From: Eimeria necatrix
Taxonomy: Eukaryota > Apicomplexa > Conoidasida > Eucoccidiorida > Eimeriidae
Length of the DNA stretch: 12,500 bases
Direction: 5' to 3'
NCBI RefSeq assembly: GCF_000499385.1
Contig: NW_013654687.1
Span: 1-12,500 of the forward strand
Below the pieces are notes generated by a model. It was not told the origin of the DNA. It saw nothing but the letters and a program-made list of their open reading frames with translations, and searched no databases. The position numbers and the translations under genes are program-made. Each line of letters opens with the position of its first letter. Position 1 is the stretch's first letter. Positions 10,933 to 12,500 of this stretch are shown here, piece after piece.

Positions 10933-11359
10933 CAAGCAGCAGGCCACAGAAGCGCCAGGAGCAGCAGCACCGCGAAAACCCTTATTAGCAGCACCTTCAA
11001 GCTTTACTGTGAAATCAGTAGCAGCTGCTGCAGCTGCTGCAGCCGCTGCTGCTGCAGCAGCAGCCGCAGCAGCTGTTGCTGCAGCTGCAGCAGCAGCCGC
11101 AGCAGCTGTTGCTGCAGCTGCTGCTTTCCCGCGGGGGTGTCTAGCAGCTGCGCTCCGGGTGTACGTACACTGCAGCAGCAGCAAACTGCTCTTTTTTTGT
11201 CCCTTTTGCCTCTACAGCATAAATCTTGCTGCTGCTGCAGCACTTGCTGACAGCAGCAGCAGCAGCAGCAGCAAGTAGCAGCAGCAGCAAGCGACGGCAG
11301 CAAGTTGCGCTAGCAGCAAAAGCGCAGCCTAGGCAATATAAACAGCAGCTACGTCAAAT

Positions 11360-11393
<34 letters not shown>

Positions 11394-11578
11394 TTCTTAA
11401 CTCATAAAACACCTTAACAAAGGCAGCAAGGCCTTCTTGCGAAGTCCATACAAACCAAACTTCTTCAATCCCTCTGCTGCAGCAGGTGCTGCTGCTGCAG
11501 CAACGAAGCCGCAGCAGCACCTGCTGCTGCTGCGGCTGCAGCAGCAGCAACACACAAATCGCCGCTGCTGCAGCAAGC
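10857..11578. other. CAG/CTG-rich region with no confident gene
   Basis: Short unique stretches (10857-10878, 10965-11022, 11126-11225, 11330-11350 and 11395-11475) are set between CAG, GCA and CTG runs. Both strands have open frames. A 12-base perfect palindrome GTGTACGTACAC lies at 11159-11170. It probably contains the 3' end of the preceding gene and the 5' or 3' end of the next one, but I cannot place the boundaries. Confidence 0.6.
10892..11278 (+). CDS. Possible Gln/Ala-rich coding segment (weak)
   Basis: An open frame of 128 codons starts in a CAG run (poly-Gln, 10892-10930). It passes through a mixed stretch (ATEAPGAAAPRKPLLAAPSS) and then a long Ala run at about 11023-11125 built from mixed GCA, GCT and GCC codons with two GTT. 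It ends with a Ser run and TAG at 11276-11278. Mixed synonymous codons suggest the Ala run is kept at protein level. However, the minus strand here also reads as poly-Ala, because GCAGCTGC is self-complementary, so the strand is not settled. Confidence 0.22.
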
Positions 11579-11684
11579 TCACTGAAACTCTGGTGGGGCC
11601 TCTCTCCGCTTAGCGTCATTTTGGGCCCCCTGAGCAGCAGCAGCAGCAGCTGCTGCTGCTGCTTCAGCTTCTCCTATCAGGCTA

Positions 11685-11727
<43 letters not shown>

Positions 11728-11826
11728 CTGCTGCGGGCGCTTGCTGGTGGCTGCCAAACATAAAAAATTGGGGGGAGGGCAGCGCCAAGTGCTGCGGGGG
11801 AGGGAAGGAATACTGCAATTGCTGCT

Positions 11827-11893
<67 letters not shown>

Positions 11894-11957
11894 ACGCCGG
11901 CCACTGTGTGGCGATACTGCATCCAGGAAGTCACATGGAGGAAAGCAGCCCTCAGCT

Positions 11958-11992
<35 letters not shown>

Positions 11993-12055
11993 GTGCTGAC
12001 GAAGAGGCGGCAGCAGCACAGGGGGCCCTGGGCACCCCTCGTGCAGTGGAAGGCG

Positions 12056-12096
<41 letters not shown>

Positions 12097-12407
12097 CTGC
12101 TGCAGGCGGAGCCGCAGGTGCTGCTGCAGCTGAAGGAGTTTTGGGAGTACAAGATAACGGAGGCATGATGACTGGGGGTAGGGGAAACGCTGCTGTTGCT
12201 GCTGTTGCTGCTGTTGCTGCTGTTGCTGCTGCTGGAGGTGGTGGTGCTGCTGCTGCTGCTGACGACGGAGGCAGTGCTGCTCGCGCTGCTGCTGCTGGCA
12301 GCAGCGGCAATGCTGCTGCTGTAAGTGGCGGTGGCTCTGCTGCTGCTGCTGCTGCTGCTGGCAATAGTGCTGGTGGTGGAGGCACTGCAGATGGTGGGGC
12401 TGGCAGC

Positions 12408-12445
<38 letters not shown>

Positions 12446-12500
12446 GTGTGGTGGCGGCACTGTAGCAGCAGCAGCAGCAGCTGCTGCTGCATGCGGGAGA
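11579..12500 (-). CDS. Alternative: Ala/Pro/Gln-rich open frame on the minus strand, 5' end outside window
   Basis: A minus-strand frame is open from the right edge to a stop at 11579-11581, about 306 codons. It gives Ala, Gln, Pro and Ser runs with interspersed segments such as CFPPCDFLDAVSPHSG, FPPPQHLALPSPQFFMFGSH and a C-terminal AQNDAKRREAPPEFQ. Its length and CAG/GCA codon direction resemble the preferred direction of such runs in this window. It conflicts with the + strand candidate at 12000-12500; at most one is likely to be a true coding sequence there. Confidence 0.3.
11640..12460. repeat. Dense CTG/CAG tract cluster
   Basis: Runs of CTG lie at about 11686-11726, 11820-11893, 12056-12093, 12190-12232 (with GTT interruptions), 12338-12360 and 12411-12442. 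CAG runs lie at about 11636-11650, 11958-11991 and 12463-12480. The direction changes several times, giving stretches that could pair as hairpins. Most open frames here are by-products of these runs. Confidence 0.9.
12000..12500 (+). CDS. Possible start of an Ala/Gly-rich protein running off the right edge (strand uncertain)
   Basis: One + frame is open from 12000 to the window end. It includes a non-repeat stretch just before paired ATG codons at 12165 and 12168 (GVLGVQDNGGMMTGGRGN). After that come Ala runs coded by GCT, Gly clusters, and Ser, Asn and Asp residues, typical of low-complexity coccidian proteins. The start could be either ATG, or an upstream splice acceptor such as GCTGCAG near 12104. 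No family is recognised. The opposite strand is also open over the same span, so confidence is low. Confidence 0.33.

Overview
The window looks like nuclear DNA of an apicomplexan coccidian, most likely Eimeria. Short exons are separated by many short blocks of a telomere-like heptamer (AAACCCT or its complement TTTAGGG), and there are long CAG/CTG tracts that read as homopolymer amino-acid runs. That pairing is the known hallmark of repeat-rich segments of Eimeria chromosomes. The genus call is inference; the repeats and the split genes are seen directly. Similarities to named proteins come from recall of those families, not from a search.

Most of the real coding content is split into exons too short to stand out as single open frames. 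Splicing them by hand gives three recognisable genes. (1) 245-2869 (+): the C-terminal part of adenylosuccinate lyase (PurB type), five exons, with the 5' part beyond the left edge. (2) 3582-7198 (-): a complete ten-exon zinc-independent quinone oxidoreductase of the TP53I3/PIG3 group, 388 residues. (3) 8090-9498 (+): a PPPDE-family (DeSI-type) deubiquitinase/desumoylase, five exons, with the catalytic His/Cys pair intact. A Ser/Ala/Gln-rich open exon at 9682-10856 (+) is phase-compatible with being its last exon. Genes 1 and 2 are convergent, with a CTAGC-rich minisatellite between them. Genes 2 and 3 are divergent and share about 0.9 kb of upstream DNA.

From 10857 to the right edge the DNA is dominated by CAG/CTG repeats. 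Several frames are open on both strands, and only weak coding assignments are possible there.

The most interesting signal is the relation between the telomere-like blocks and the introns. Nearly every intron carries such blocks close to one or both splice sites. Five donors are exactly a G followed by the in-register repeat unit TAAACCC. At least seven introns have AAACCCT blocks on the donor side and TTTAGGG blocks on the acceptor side, so their transcripts could fold into a stem that brings the two splice sites together. The three genes are not an obvious pathway: one acts in purine salvage, one in redox metabolism and one in ubiquitin/SUMO processing.
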